DNA from: Pigmentiphaga litoralis
GTDB taxonomy: Bacteria; Pseudomonadota; Gammaproteobacteria; Burkholderiales; Burkholderiaceae_B
Direction: 5' to 3'
DNA length: 64,000 bases
Assembly (NCBI RefSeq): GCF_014651835.1
Contig: NZ_BMXQ01000001.1
Location: 2,565,111-2,629,110, forward strand
Within the stretch, counting starts at the first letter, position 1. Each line of letters begins with the position of its first letter. The position numbers and the translations under genes are program-made. The notes under the pieces are model-generated. The model searched no databases, was not told the origin of the DNA, and saw only the letters and a list, made by a program, of their open reading frames with translations. Shown piece after piece: positions 28,885 through 38,517 of the stretch.

Positions 28885-28896
28885 GATATATATATC
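28885..28896. promoter_or_regulatory. AT-rich 12-bp palindrome in the leader of the GT9 gene
   Basis: A perfect palindrome, GATATATATATC, lies 76 bp before the GT9 start, in otherwise GC-rich sequence. It could contain a -10 element; no clear -35 was found. Confidence 0.3.
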
Positions 28897-28971
28897 GAAG
28901 AGAGGGCTCACTTCCGGGCTGCTCAGCGCGGCCCTTGGCGTATACGGCCACGCGCATGCGAAGGGACGCCC

Positions 28972-30069
28972 ATGTCAACCACCATCGAGAAAGGACGACG
29001 CGTAGCGTTCGTCATGTCGGCACGACTTGGCGACACGCTGATCGCCATGGTTATCGTGCGCAATCTCGTTGCGCATGGCATTCAGGTGACTGTCTTCAGC
29101 AACCACTTGAGCGTGCTCAAGGACTGGTTTCCCCGCTTCGACATCCAGCCGGCACTGCAGGCCCACAGCCTGCGCCAGAGCCTGGACGGCTACGACACGG
29201 TCATTCATGCGTATGCCGCCGACGTCGTGGGCGACGTGCGAAGCTGGCACCCGCGCGCGTGGGTGATGGATGAGTGGCCCGTGTATCGACAGATCAAGCC
29301 GATGCTGGATATTCAGCTCGATGTCTGCCGCACGATGTTCGGCCTGACCGAACTGTCGCGCAGCAACGGCATTCAGCTGCCTGCGACCGTCGACACCCGC
29401 GTGGTACGCCGCCGCGCCGTGATCCATCCCACCGCAAGCGCCCTGCACAAGCAATGGCTGCCGCAGCGCTTTTTGCGCCTGGCGCGCCAGCTCGAAGCGC
29501 AAGGCTATGAGCCCTGTTTTGTCGTCGCCCCGACCGAACGTCCGGGCTGGCAGTGGGTGGAATCGTGTGGCTATCGGCTGGTGTCGCACGCCTCGCTGGC
29601 CGACCTGGCCGGATGGCTGGTCTCCGCGGGCATTTTTGTCGGCAACGATTCGGGCATCGCCCATCTGGCATCGAATGTCGGTGTGCCGGTCGTGTCGTTG
29701 GCCATGCGTCCACGTATCGCCCGCCGCTGGGCGCCGGGCTGGTCGCCCAGCGTCACGTTGACACCCATCCCCTTGATGCCAGGGCGCATGCTGCGCGAGG
29801 CGTTCTGGAAGCACCTGTTGCCCGTCTCGCGGGTCGCCGCGGCCATTGAACGGCTACGACAGCACGTGGCGGGCACACCCCGGGCCTTCGGCCCGACGCC
29901 TGAACTGAGCCATGGGTATGCGCGCATGCTCGGGCGGCAATGGGCAAATCTGCTGGCCTTGCGAAGCCGCGTGCCGGCGTCGACCGCGGCGCCCATCCTG
30001 CCGACGCAGGTGCGCGCTCGCGGCACGAGCGCCAACGCAAGCCAGCACGGCACTTCAATCGGCCGCTGA
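28972..30069 (+). CDS. Glycosyltransferase family 9 (heptosyltransferase-like)
   Basis: A 365-residue GT9 protein. The N-terminal domain starts RRVAFVMSARLGDTLIAMVIV, and the C-terminal domain carries AVIHPTASALHKQWLPQRFL and the diagnostic GIFVGNDSGIAHLASNVGVP near residue 222. Such enzymes transfer heptose (or a related sugar) to the LPS core on the cytoplasmic face. About 75 residues after the GT9 fold look unstructured and Ala/Arg-rich. It is separated from the preceding gene by 163 bp that may hold its own promoter, and converges on waaA. Confidence 0.82.
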   Translation: MSTTIEKGRRVAFVMSARLGDTLIAMVIVRNLVAHGIQVTVFSNHLSVLKDWFPRFDIQPALQAHSLRQSLDGYDTVIHAYAADVVGDVRSWHPRAWVMDEWPVYRQIKPMLDIQLDVCRTMFGLTELSRSNGIQLPATVDTRVVRRRAVIHPTASALHKQWLPQRFLRLARQLEAQGYEPCFVVAPTERPGWQWVESCGYRLVSHASLADLAGWLVSAGIFVGNDSGIAHLASNVGVPVVSLAMRPRIARRWAPGWSPSVTLTPIPLMPGRMLREAFWKHLLPVSRVAAAIERLRQHVAGTPRAFGPTPELSHGYARMLGRQWANLLALRSRVPASTAAPILPTQVRARGTSANASQHGTSIGR

Positions 30070-30138
30070 CCCGGCTGGCAGCGCCACCTGCGGTACGCAG
30101 GCTCCTGGCATTGCCCTATCGGCTGATCGCCGCCTTGA

Positions 30139-31461
30139 TTACATCAACCAGCTGGAAATCTCGAGCATCACCCGGCGCGTCGCGCCCGTATGCGTCGCGC
30201 TGAATCGCGCGGCCGCTTCCCGCATGCGCATGCGGTCTTCCGGATGCTCGAGCAGCTGCAGCGCCAGGCGCCACGCATCCGCGGCGTCCGTGGCCCGCAA
30301 CGCCGCCCCGGCTTCAATCGCGTTTTCGGACGCCTGCGCAAAATTGAAGGTATGCGGGCCCACGATCACGGGCACGCCACAGGCGCTGGCTTCGATCAGG
30401 TTCTGGCCGCCCAGCGGGGCAAAGCTGCCCGCCACGATGGTCACGTCGGCCGCTGCGTAGTAGAAGGGCATCTCGCCCAGGCTGTCGCCCACCAGCACTT
30501 GCACATCGCTGCTCACGTCGCGGGGCGCGGGCAGGCCCTGGATGGCCGACCGCCGCTTCATGCGCAAGCCGGACCCCGCCACCATGGCCGCCACTTCGTC
30601 AAACCGTTGCGGGTGCCGTGGAATCAGCACCACCAGGGGTTCGACTCCGTCTTGCGTGCGCGGCATGGCGGCAATGGCCGTCAGAAAGTCGCCCTCCTCG
30701 CCTTCGCGGGTGCTCGCAATCGCGATCACCGGACGCGCCAGCCCCGGGTTCCATGCCAGGCCCGCATCCAGCTGATCGGGCGGCAGGCGCAAGTCGAACT
30801 TCAGGTTTCCGACCACCTTGGGCGCCCTGGCCCCCAGCCTGGTCAAGCGATCCGCGTCTTCCTGCGTCTGGGCCAGCACCTGGTCCAGGCTGCCAAACGT
30901 CTGCCGCGCCAGGCTGGCCAGGCGCAGGTTCTTGCGCATCGACGCTTCCGACATGCGCGCGCTGACCAGCGCCAGGGGCACTGCGTAATGCTTGCCGGCA
31001 CGGATCAGGTTGGGCCAGACCTCGGTCTCGATCAACAGTCCGCAGCGCGGGGTGAAGTACCGAAAGAAGCGGCGCACCGCGCCCGGCAGGTCATACGGCA
31101 GCCACACCTGACGCAGGCGCCCCTGCGCAATGGCGGTCGCAAACAGGCGCGACGCCTCGGTGCGCCCGGTCGCAGTCATGTTGGTCAACAGCACCGGCAG
31201 GCCGCGTTCCAGCAGCGCTTCGATCAAGGGCTGCGCGGCGCGCGTCTCGCCCAGGCTGACCGCGTGCACCCACACCGGCGCGGCACGAAAGTCGTCATTG
31301 GCCGGCTTGGGCATCGCCTTGCGATAAAAGCCGAAGCGCTCAGCCGGAAACACGCCATACAGGGGCTCGCGTTTGGCGCGGCGCCAGATCTTGAGCCAGA
31401 TGAAGGGTGTGAGCAGCCGCCACAACGTCGAATAGACGGCCCGCCACAACGCAGCGGCCAT
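30139..31461 (-). CDS. waaA: 3-deoxy-D-manno-octulosonic acid (Kdo) transferase
   Basis: A 440-residue membrane-anchored GT30 enzyme that adds Kdo to lipid A precursor. The start at 31461 overlaps the waaC stop by one base (TGATG). The N-terminal hydrophobic anchor (LWRLLTPFIWLKIW) is followed by VWVHAVSLGETRAA, with the catalytic Glu in SLGE. IETEVWPNLI, VGNLKFDL, ASTREGEE and the C-terminal VAGSFAPLGGQNLIEASACGVPV are all in place. The length and motifs are standard. It forms an operon with waaC on the - strand. Confidence 0.95.
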   Translation of the reverse strand: MAAALWRAVYSTLWRLLTPFIWLKIWRRAKREPLYGVFPAERFGFYRKAMPKPANDDFRAAPVWVHAVSLGETRAAQPLIEALLERGLPVLLTNMTATGRTEASRLFATAIAQGRLRQVWLPYDLPGAVRRFFRYFTPRCGLLIETEVWPNLIRAGKHYAVPLALVSARMSEASMRKNLRLASLARQTFGSLDQVLAQTQEDADRLTRLGARAPKVVGNLKFDLRLPPDQLDAGLAWNPGLARPVIAIASTREGEEGDFLTAIAAMPRTQDGVEPLVVLIPRHPQRFDEVAAMVAGSGLRMKRRSAIQGLPAPRDVSSDVQVLVGDSLGEMPFYYAAADVTIVAGSFAPLGGQNLIEASACGVPVIVGPHTFNFAQASENAIEAGAALRATDAADAWRLALQLLEHPEDRMRMREAAARFSATHTGATRRVMLEISSWLM

Positions 31462-32468
31462 CACGCGTCGGGCTCCGTGTCGTCGTTGATCGCAACGACC
31501 GGCCGCGGGTGCGTCGCTTCGGCCGGCAAGGCGCGGCCGACCGCGGCCAGCACTTCTTCCCGCGTCGGCGGCGTGCCCGGGCCGCCCAGGCAGGCAATGA
31601 AGCCCGATCCCGTCACCGGCGCCAAGGCCGGGTCGTAGTCGCAATAGATGCCGATGGTCGGACGGCCCAGGCCACCGGCAAGGTGAGTCAGCCCGCTATC
31701 CAGCCCGACGAACACCGATGCCCCGGCCAGCACTTCGGCAGCTTCCCGCAGGCCCATGCGTGGCATTGCACGGGCGCGCGGGACGGCATCGGCCAAACGC
31801 TGCGCGCGCTCCAGTTCTTCTTCATTGCCGGCAAACAGGTAAGGCGCGTAGCCGGCCACTTCCAGGCGCAGCAGCACGGCCTTCCAGTATTCCTCGGGCC
31901 ACAGCTTGGTTTCACGGCTGGCCGACGGCATGACCGCGGCATAGCGCGGCGGCATGCCAGGACGACGGCCCACCTTCAGGCCGAATTCGGGCGGGCCTTC
32001 CAGTGCATAGCCCAGGGACTGGGCGGCCAACAGACGCATGCGCGTCACGGCAGACTGCTGGAACACCACACGGTGGCGAAAGCGATAGAACAGCGCGGCC
32101 AAAGGTTCGCGAGCCGACCGGAAGTCACAGCCGTGCAGCGGGCCGTTCACATGGCGCGCCAGCAAGGCCGACTTCACCAGGCCCTGCAGGTCGATGACGC
32201 AGTCATACCGATGCTTGCCGACGCGATGCCAGAAGGCTGCGCGTTCCTGACGTGTCTCGGCCGAAAACCAGTTCTTGCGCCAGCGCCGCAAGGCAACCGG
32301 GATCACCTGCGACACCTGGGGATGCAACGCAGGAATGGCCGTGAACGACTCTTCAGCCACCCAGTCGATGACTGCGCCAGGAAAATGGCGAGCGATATCC
32401 GACACGGCGGGCAGCGCGTGCACGATATCGCCCATGGATGACGTTTTGACGAGAAGGATGCGGGGCAC
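31461..32468 (-). CDS. waaC: Lipopolysaccharide heptosyltransferase I
   Basis: A 335-residue GT9 enzyme that adds the first heptose to Kdo2-lipid A. The GTG at 32468 was chosen because the family starts immediately before RILLVKTSSMGDIVHALPA; the long open frame upstream shows no family similarity, and no strong Shine-Dalgarno is seen. The C-terminal domain has AVMPSASRETKLWPEEYW and VFVGLDSGLTHLAGGLGRPT. It precedes waaA with a one-base overlap, so inner-core assembly steps are co-expressed. Confidence 0.92.
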   Translation of the reverse strand: MPRILLVKTSSMGDIVHALPAVSDIARHFPGAVIDWVAEESFTAIPALHPQVSQVIPVALRRWRKNWFSAETRQERAAFWHRVGKHRYDCVIDLQGLVKSALLARHVNGPLHGCDFRSAREPLAALFYRFRHRVVFQQSAVTRMRLLAAQSLGYALEGPPEFGLKVGRRPGMPPRYAAVMPSASRETKLWPEEYWKAVLLRLEVAGYAPYLFAGNEEELERAQRLADAVPRARAMPRMGLREAAEVLAGASVFVGLDSGLTHLAGGLGRPTIGIYCDYDPALAPVTGSGFIACLGGPGTPPTREEVLAAVGRALPAEATHPRPVVAINDDTEPDA

Positions 32469-32610
32469 GGGAAAGCCGGCGAAAGCAGGAAATCGGAAAG
32501 CCGGATTGTAGCCGCTCTGCCCCGGTGGCTGCGCTGGCGGACACACCCAAGCCCGCCGCGCGCTTACCAAAACCGCATGAAACCGCGCGCTATCTGTCGC
32601 GATCCGCCAT

Positions 32611-34194
32611 TCAACGCGCTGGCATTGTCGAACCACCGCCCAGGGGCACGTTCATCGACAGCATCAAGCTGAACGCATCGTTCGTATTGCCGTTCACGCT
32701 GCGCAGCACCGTCACGCCCGCCTTGAACGTGGCGGGCTTGAACATCCAGCTGTAGGCAAACTCGCCGCCGTAGAACTTGTCGGATCGATCAAAGGCCTGG
32801 TTGGTCGGAACGTTTGCGCGGTTGACCTGTGCATGCAGAATCTTCGCGCTGTAGCGCGAAAAGTAGCGGTAGTCATCCGGCACGATCGTGACGCCGCCTG
32901 ACAGCAGCTGTCCATCACCGCCAATGGAATGACCGATCGGCAGCTGGTCGTGATACAGCCCGTTGGTGTAGCTGCCGTGGTTGTAGGCATAGCCGCGCAA
33001 GCCTTCCTGCAGGCCGAACAGACGGCGCGCGGTCGTATCCGCAGCTTCGGCATACCACTGCATCCGCGTGGTTCCGACCATGTGCTTGAACTGCGCGCCC
33101 ACCTGACCCAGATAGCGCGACGGCAGCCCGCCGGCTTCGTCCTCACCCGTCAATTGGGTGTACAGCGTCAGCGGATTGCCGGCGAGCGAGAACGTATAAC
33201 GCGCATCGATGCCCGACAGTTCATTGCTCGGGTCCGTGCCGATCGCGTTGGGATCATCGATGTTCGAGTTGCCCGTGACGGCGTCCCACACGGCCCCCAG
33301 ATTGTTCGGGCGGCCCTTGCCGCCGAACTGGATGAAGCGGGACAGTCCGATCTCCAGACCGCGCACCGGCCGGGCGAATGCGCGCATGTTCAGCACCTTG
33401 GCCTGCGGCACGGCGGTGTTGTGCTGCATCTGGCCCACGAACAGGTCGTAGCCCCACGGCCCGATCCATGACAGCCACTTGTTGTCGAACGCCGTCTGCG
33501 TGCCGCGCTGCAGCCCGATGCCCGGAATGGCGGTTGCCGCATTGCCCCAGTTCAGGCTGCCGTCCTGACCCGGCCCCCAGAAGTGCGCCAGCTGACCGAC
33601 ATACAGCACCTGGCCCAATGCGGCCGCGGCGGCATAGCTGCCTTCCAGGTTGGCGTTCGACTGCCGATTGGTAATCGTGTCCGCCAGGCCGTTCACCTGG
33701 ACCTTGCCGGCAAATCCTTCTGTGCTCGCCTGTCCGTAAGCGCCCACCCCGGCTCGCGCGCGCGTTGTCGCGTCAAAGCCCAGTTGCGGCACCCGGTCGG
33801 TGTTGAGGCCGGCCGTTACGCCCACAAACGTCCGCCGCTGTTGGGCTACGTAGGCTTCCACTGCCGCCATTGCGTGCTGGTCACCCCGCGACATGTTCCC
33901 CACCCGCCGCGACGCCAGCGCCGATTCGAGTGCTGACAAGGGCATGGGCCACGTCGACGTGGTCAGGTCGATGATGCCGCGGTCGATCAACCACTGCACG
34001 TCATCGCGCAAGGATTGATTGCCCGCTTCCACCATCACGGCTGTCTGCGCGTAAGCCTGGGTGGAAAGGCCCACCGTACCAACTGCCGAGCACATCGCCA
34101 TCGGCAGGAGCAAAGATTGCGTGAGCTTGAGTGGGTTGCCCAAGGGGCTGCGCCGGGCGTATGCCCGGGCGGTGGAGCGGGATGTCTTCAACAT
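32611..34194 (-). CDS. Wzi-family outer membrane capsule-assembly protein
   Basis: About 527 residues with a long signal region ending AQAYAQT. The start at 34194 (MLKTSRS) has AGAAGAAG upstream; an in-frame ATG at 34230 is the alternative. After the leader comes LRDDVQWLIDRGIIDLTTSTWPM and an 18-strand-like barrel with GQLAHFWGPGQDGSLNWGN and GLEIGLSRFIQFGGKGRP, segments typical of the Wzi capsule/EPS attachment porin family. It ends with aromatic-poor VPLGGGSTMPAR. Wzi binds nascent group 1 capsule at the cell surface. No capsule export genes (wza, wzc) are adjacent. Confidence 0.78.
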   Translation of the reverse strand: MLKTSRSTARAYARRSPLGNPLKLTQSLLLPMAMCSAVGTVGLSTQAYAQTAVMVEAGNQSLRDDVQWLIDRGIIDLTTSTWPMPLSALESALASRRVGNMSRGDQHAMAAVEAYVAQQRRTFVGVTAGLNTDRVPQLGFDATTRARAGVGAYGQASTEGFAGKVQVNGLADTITNRQSNANLEGSYAAAAALGQVLYVGQLAHFWGPGQDGSLNWGNAATAIPGIGLQRGTQTAFDNKWLSWIGPWGYDLFVGQMQHNTAVPQAKVLNMRAFARPVRGLEIGLSRFIQFGGKGRPNNLGAVWDAVTGNSNIDDPNAIGTDPSNELSGIDARYTFSLAGNPLTLYTQLTGEDEAGGLPSRYLGQVGAQFKHMVGTTRMQWYAEAADTTARRLFGLQEGLRGYAYNHGSYTNGLYHDQLPIGHSIGGDGQLLSGGVTIVPDDYRYFSRYSAKILHAQVNRANVPTNQAFDRSDKFYGGEFAYSWMFKPATFKAGVTVLRSVNGNTNDAFSLMLSMNVPLGGGSTMPAR

Positions 34195-34552
34195 GGGCGT
34201 AGCGCTTCTTCTGACAATGACCGAAGCCATGGACGCAAGAAGCTAGCACCTTTCTTCCCTAGGCCGAACAGTGCTAGGTCATCGGATGTAAGCCCGCGCC
34301 TGCGCAATGACCTGCTCTGCGGTACGCGCCGCCCCAGCATGTAGAAAGAAATCACGACAATTTCTACTCATCAGTTTCCGCGTTACTGACATGTCAAACA
34401 GTTGCAATTTGCTGTCCTGAACTACGTCGTCTTCCCAATGTAATATTCCGACCGCGCAACGGACAATCAGACATTGCGCATCGTTTGATGACAGGCGTTC
34501 GAACGCCGATCTTTAAGCCGCCTGATCACACCAGAAGCGGATGGAGCACAGC
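34195..34552. other. Divergent intergenic region between Wzi-like and small exported protein genes
   Basis: 358 bp, AT-richer than its surroundings, with no gene seen. It should carry both divergent promoters. The + side ends with GGAG (34543-34546) placed 6 nt before ATG 34553. Confidence 0.5.
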
Positions 34553-34807
34553 ATGAAAAGACTTTGGATACTCGCCGGTCTGGTGACGGCGTTCAGCGTG
34601 TCGGCCGCAACCACACTTACCAAGACCTATACCGCAGTCAGCGCATACCCCGCAGGGGCCTGCACCATCGCGGCAAACAATGCGGAGCGCGATGGCCGCA
34701 TGTGGTTGCAGCAAGGGTGGAGCCAGGCTTCGCAGACACAGTGCTCGTGTCAAAACGCAGGGCTTGAATACCGCTGCGCAATCGATGTGACCTACTGGCG
34801 GCCGTAA
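34553..34807 (+). CDS. Small exported four-cysteine protein
   Basis: An 84-residue product with a signal peptide (MKRLWILAGLVTAFSVSAA) and a mature part of about 65 residues containing four Cys (PAGAC, QTQCSCQ, EYRC), enough for two disulfides. GGAG 6 nt before ATG 34553 selects this start over ATG 34541. A strong terminator follows within 25 bp, so it is a monocistronic unit. I do not recognise the family. The pattern fits a small periplasmic or secreted protein. Confidence 0.65.
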   Translation: MKRLWILAGLVTAFSVSAATTLTKTYTAVSAYPAGACTIAANNAERDGRMWLQQGWSQASQTQCSCQNAGLEYRCAIDVTYWRP

Positions 34808-34829
34808 AAACGTTGCAGGAAACATGAAA

Positions 34830-34858
34830 AAAAGGCGTCCGATTCGGACGCCTTTTCT
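34830..34858. terminator. Bidirectional terminator between small exported protein and pgi
   Basis: AAAAGGCGTCCG (34830-34841) pairs with CGGACGCCTTTT (34845-34856) around a 3-nt loop, with A and T runs on the two sides. Confidence 0.9.
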
Positions 34859-34891
34859 ACTCATGCACAGCCTGTCTGCATTGCTTCCAGG

Positions 34892-36517
34892 TCACTTCCA
34901 TTCGCCAACCCAGTGGGCAGTCGATACGTCGTGGGGCTGGATATCGCCGCCACTCAGTTCGTCGGCAATGCCTGTCGCCAGCACCTTGCCGTACTCCACG
35001 CCCCACTGATCGAAGGGGTTGATGCCCCACACGATGCCCTGCACGAACACCTTGTGTTCATACAGCGCCAGCAAGGCGCCCAGACTGTGGGCCGTCAAGC
35101 GGGGCAATACCAGCAAGGTCGACGGGCGACCACCCGGGTGCACCTTATGATGGGCCAGCCAGGCCGCGCGTTCCGGATCGGTTTCCGACTTGGCCACTTC
35201 GGGCAGCAAGGTATCAAACGACTTGCCACGCAGCAGCGCCTCGCGCTGCGCCAGACAGTTCGCCAGCAGCAGACGATGGTGCTCGGCAAAGTCATGATCG
35301 GCTTCGCGGCACACCACGAAATCGACCGGCGTCGGATCCGTGCCTTGATGCAGCCACTGAAAGAACGTGTGCTGCGCATCGGTGCCCGACACGCCCCACA
35401 CCAGCGACCCCGTCGGCACACTGACAGGCCGGCCATACACGTCCACCGACTTGCCCAACGACTCCATATCCAATTGCTGCAAATACGGCGCCAGATTGGT
35501 CAGCCGCGCGTCGTACGCAGCAATGTTGAGCGACGGATAGCCGAACACATTGCGGTTCACCAGGGCCGTCAATGCAAGCTGCACCGGCGCGTTCTCGCCG
35601 ATCGGCGCCGTGGCAAAGTGCGCGTCCATGTCGGCCGCGCCTTCCAGCAGACCATCCAGCGTCTCGACACCCAAGGCCAGCGCAATCGGCAGGCCGATCG
35701 ACGACCACACCGAATAGCGGCCGCCTGCCCAGTCCCACAGCTTGAACACGTGGTCTTCTGTAATGCCCAGCTTCGCAGCGCCCGCCACGTTCGACGTTAC
35801 CGCCACCACATGCGCATTCACATCCTGCACGCCCCCCGCACGCAGCCATTCGATCGCGCGTTCGGCGTTGCGCAGCGTTTCGATCGTGTTGAATGATTTG
35901 GACGACACGATGATCAGCGTGTGCAGCGGATCCAGACCCAGCAAGCCGGCCTCGATCGCATGCGCATCGATGTTCGACACAAAGCGCATCTCACGCCGCG
36001 TGCCCGCATTGCCCAGTGCACTGACGACCAGACGCGGGCCCCAGTCACTGCCGCCAATGCCGATATTCACGACATGCTTGTAGCGCCCTTCGGCATCGGC
36101 GCGCCGCACGAACGTGCGCACGCGTTCCCGTTCGGTCGCAACCTGCGCGGCCACGCGCAGCGAAGCATCCGGGCTGCGCAAGGCGGTGTGCCAGGCAGGC
36201 CGGGCTTCGGTGCAATTGGCCATGCCACCATCCAGCAGGCACGCACGCGCGGCATCGAAGCCCCGCTCCGCCAGCAACGCTTCGCCCGCCGCCTTCAACG
36301 CTGGCGACTGCGCTTGCGCGCTCAGGTCGACCGCCACGTGCGGCGCCTTCACGATACGCAAGGTCGCCGCGGTCAGATCCGCATGCTGCGCCGACACGAC
36401 GAACTGCCGCCATGCCTGCGTATCGGCCAACGGCGCCGGCGCATTGTCTGCGTGCCACAAGCTGGCCGCGCCGCCCGCTGTCGCGCCTGTACTTCCTGCC
36501 TCATCGACTCCCGACAT
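34892..36517 (-). CDS. pgi: Glucose-6-phosphate isomerase
   Basis: A 541-residue enzyme interconverting glucose-6-P and fructose-6-P, linking central metabolism to nucleotide-sugar supply. Signatures are IGIGGSDWGPRLVVSAL, SSKSFNTIETL, GGRYSVWSSIGLPIAL and the C-terminal NPFDQWGVEYGKVLA. The N-terminus (MSGVDEAGSTGATAGG) is a low-complexity extension before the conserved start. It lies 11 bp after the phosphomanno/glucomutase gene and is clearly in one operon with it. Confidence 0.95.
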   Translation of the reverse strand: MSGVDEAGSTGATAGGAASLWHADNAPAPLADTQAWRQFVVSAQHADLTAATLRIVKAPHVAVDLSAQAQSPALKAAGEALLAERGFDAARACLLDGGMANCTEARPAWHTALRSPDASLRVAAQVATERERVRTFVRRADAEGRYKHVVNIGIGGSDWGPRLVVSALGNAGTRREMRFVSNIDAHAIEAGLLGLDPLHTLIIVSSKSFNTIETLRNAERAIEWLRAGGVQDVNAHVVAVTSNVAGAAKLGITEDHVFKLWDWAGGRYSVWSSIGLPIALALGVETLDGLLEGAADMDAHFATAPIGENAPVQLALTALVNRNVFGYPSLNIAAYDARLTNLAPYLQQLDMESLGKSVDVYGRPVSVPTGSLVWGVSGTDAQHTFFQWLHQGTDPTPVDFVVCREADHDFAEHHRLLLANCLAQREALLRGKSFDTLLPEVAKSETDPERAAWLAHHKVHPGGRPSTLLVLPRLTAHSLGALLALYEHKVFVQGIVWGINPFDQWGVEYGKVLATGIADELSGGDIQPHDVSTAHWVGEWK

Positions 36518-36528
36518 ACTTCGAGACC

Positions 36529-37935
36529 TCAGAAAGGCAGTACGGCGTCGGGCGCCACGCGCAGCAGCTGCGAGCGGAAGTCGGCCTGAATGCGCGCCAT
36601 GGCGGCGTCATCATCGGCTTCAAAACGGATCACCACCACGGGCGTCGTGTTCGACGGACGCGCCAGCGCAAAGCCGTCGGCATACTCGACCCGCACGCCG
36701 TCGATCGTGATGACCTCACGCGCACCGGCAAACTTGCCCTGCTCGTTCAAGCGCTTAACGACATTGAACTGCTCGCCTTCGGCCGTTTCCAGCTTGAGTT
36801 CAGGGGTGGACGTGGCACAAGGCAGGGCCTCGAGCACGGCCGATGCGTTGGGGCTCTTCGATACGATCTCGAGCAGACGCGCGCCCGTGTACAGGCCGTC
36901 GTCAAACCCGAACCAACGTTCCTTGAAGAAGATGTGGCCGCTCATCTCGCCTGCCAGCGGCGCGCCGGTTTCCTTCAGCTTGGCCTTGACCAGCGAATGG
37001 CCCGTCTTCCACATCAGCGGCTTGCCGCCGGCTGCGAGCACTTCTTGCGCCACGTAGCGGCTGCACTTCACGTCATAAATGATTTGGGCGCCGGGATTGC
37101 GCGACAGCACGTCACGCGCATACAGAATCAGCTGACGATCCGGCCAGATGATCTCACCGCCCTTCGTCACCACGCCAAGCCGGTCGCCGTCACCGTCAAA
37201 GGCCAGGCCCAATTCGCAGTCCGTTTCTTCCAGGCAGCGGATCAGGTCCTCCAGGTTGTGCGGGTCAGCCGGGTCCGGATGGTGGTTGGGGAAGTTGCCG
37301 TCCACGTCGCAGAACAGCTCGGTCACTTCGCAACCCAGCGCACGGAACAGACGCACGGCAGCCGGGCCGGCCACGCCATTGCCGCAGTCCACGGCAATCT
37401 TCATGGGACGCGCCAGCTTCACGTCGCTGACGATGCGTTCCAGGTATTCCGGCACCACATCGACTTCGGTGCGCGTGCCACGGGCATGCGTGGTTTGCGG
37501 CGTGTTCTCCAGCATGTGCGTACGCAGGCCGGTAATGGCATCGCCATACAGCGTCACGCCGGCCATCATCATCTTGAAGCCGTTGTATTCAGGCGGGTTG
37601 TGGCTGCCGGTAATGGCAACGCCCGTACCCGTCTGGGTCGTGTTCGCGGCAAAGTACACCAGCGGTGTCGGCACCATGCCCACGTCGATCACGTCGACGC
37701 CGCCGGCCAACAGGCCTTCCTGCAATGCGTCCGACAGGTCAGGTCCGCTCAGGCGACCGTCACGGCCAACGACGACAGCCTTCACGCCGGCTTCGTGCGC
37801 GGCATTGGCCAGCGACGCGCCCAGGCGCCGCGCAAATTCAGGACTCAGGGGTGACGGAACAACCCCGCGGATGTCATAGGCCTTGAACGCCGAAGCGGCA
37901 ATATCGATGGTTCCATCAGCAGCGTTAGCCCCCAC
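36529..37935 (-). CDS. Phosphomannomutase/phosphoglucomutase
   Basis: A 468-residue AlgC-type hexose phosphate mutase making mannose-1-P and glucose-1-P for polysaccharide synthesis. The GTG at 37935 is preferred because AGGGG lies 6 nt upstream and the length then matches AlgC; an in-frame GTG at 38001 would add 22 unsupported residues. Domain marks are FKAYDIRGVVPSPL, the phosphoserine loop ITGSHNPPEYNGFK, the Mg site DGDGDRLGVV and the sugar-binding GEMSGHIFFKE. Glucose-1-P from this enzyme feeds RfbA and RfbF further along the window. Confidence 0.92.
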   Translation of the reverse strand: MGANAADGTIDIAASAFKAYDIRGVVPSPLSPEFARRLGASLANAAHEAGVKAVVVGRDGRLSGPDLSDALQEGLLAGGVDVIDVGMVPTPLVYFAANTTQTGTGVAITGSHNPPEYNGFKMMMAGVTLYGDAITGLRTHMLENTPQTTHARGTRTEVDVVPEYLERIVSDVKLARPMKIAVDCGNGVAGPAAVRLFRALGCEVTELFCDVDGNFPNHHPDPADPHNLEDLIRCLEETDCELGLAFDGDGDRLGVVTKGGEIIWPDRQLILYARDVLSRNPGAQIIYDVKCSRYVAQEVLAAGGKPLMWKTGHSLVKAKLKETGAPLAGEMSGHIFFKERWFGFDDGLYTGARLLEIVSKSPNASAVLEALPCATSTPELKLETAEGEQFNVVKRLNEQGKFAGAREVITIDGVRVEYADGFALARPSNTTPVVVIRFEADDDAAMARIQADFRSQLLRVAPDAVLPF

Positions 37936-38121
37936 AAAATTCCCCTGAGTATGTTGTATGTAAAGACGGCGATTATCCACGATCAACGCGGCAATCGGCA
38001 CGTATGGAGTAACGCCCGGTTACTTGGAACTCAGGGTTACTCCGTAAAGTCCCATACTAAGCGGAAGAGCAGTTGATGCGCCTCGTCCAGATGCCCGACT
38101 GGGTTGACCGAGGCTCTACGG

Positions 38122-38508
38122 ATGGGCAATAAAGGAGGCATGAAGCATTTGCGAAAACTCTATTTTCTGGCCGCGTTCGCGTTTTTTGCGTTGATGATCG
38201 GCATCGGTTCCATTCCCAATCAGGCGAATGAACTGTCATCGATCATCCCGGACAAGGTGCTGCACATGGTGGCCTACGGCGTCCTTGCCGGGCTGCTGTA
38301 CATGGGCCAGTCCCCCAGCAATCGATACCGCGGCCGGATCGCCGTACTCGCCATTGGCATTATGGGCGCGCTCGACGAAGGCGTGCAGTCCCTGTTCTCG
38401 TACCGCACCCCAAGCTGGTCCGACTGGTTCTGCGACATTGCGGCGGCCCTGATCGCCGTGGGCCTGCTGCGTTTGGTGGAATCGCGCCGCACGTATCAGC
38501 CGGGATAG
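38122..38508 (+). CDS. VanZ-like membrane protein
   Basis: About 128 residues with four hydrophobic segments: YFLAAFAFFALMIGIGS, KVLHMVAYGVLAGLLYM, IAVLAIGIMGALDEGVQ and WFCDIAAALIAVGLL. The pattern DKVLHMVAYGVLAGLL followed by GALDEGVQ and PSWSDWFCDIAAA is the VanZ/YfiM-like signature. The start is uncertain: ATG 38122 has GAGG 8 nt upstream, while a stronger AGGAGG at 38133-38138 lies too close to ATG 38140 and could serve TTG 38149. The role is unknown. It converges on the MORN gene with a 9-bp gap. Confidence 0.72.
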   Translation: MGNKGGMKHLRKLYFLAAFAFFALMIGIGSIPNQANELSSIIPDKVLHMVAYGVLAGLLYMGQSPSNRYRGRIAVLAIGIMGALDEGVQSLFSYRTPSWSDWFCDIAAALIAVGLLRLVESRRTYQPG

Positions 38509-38517
38509 GCTGTCCGC

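Noticed and set aside
30190-31638. A 482-codon + strand frame opposite waaA
   Set aside because: waaA on the - strand has all GT30 motifs; the + frame has none.
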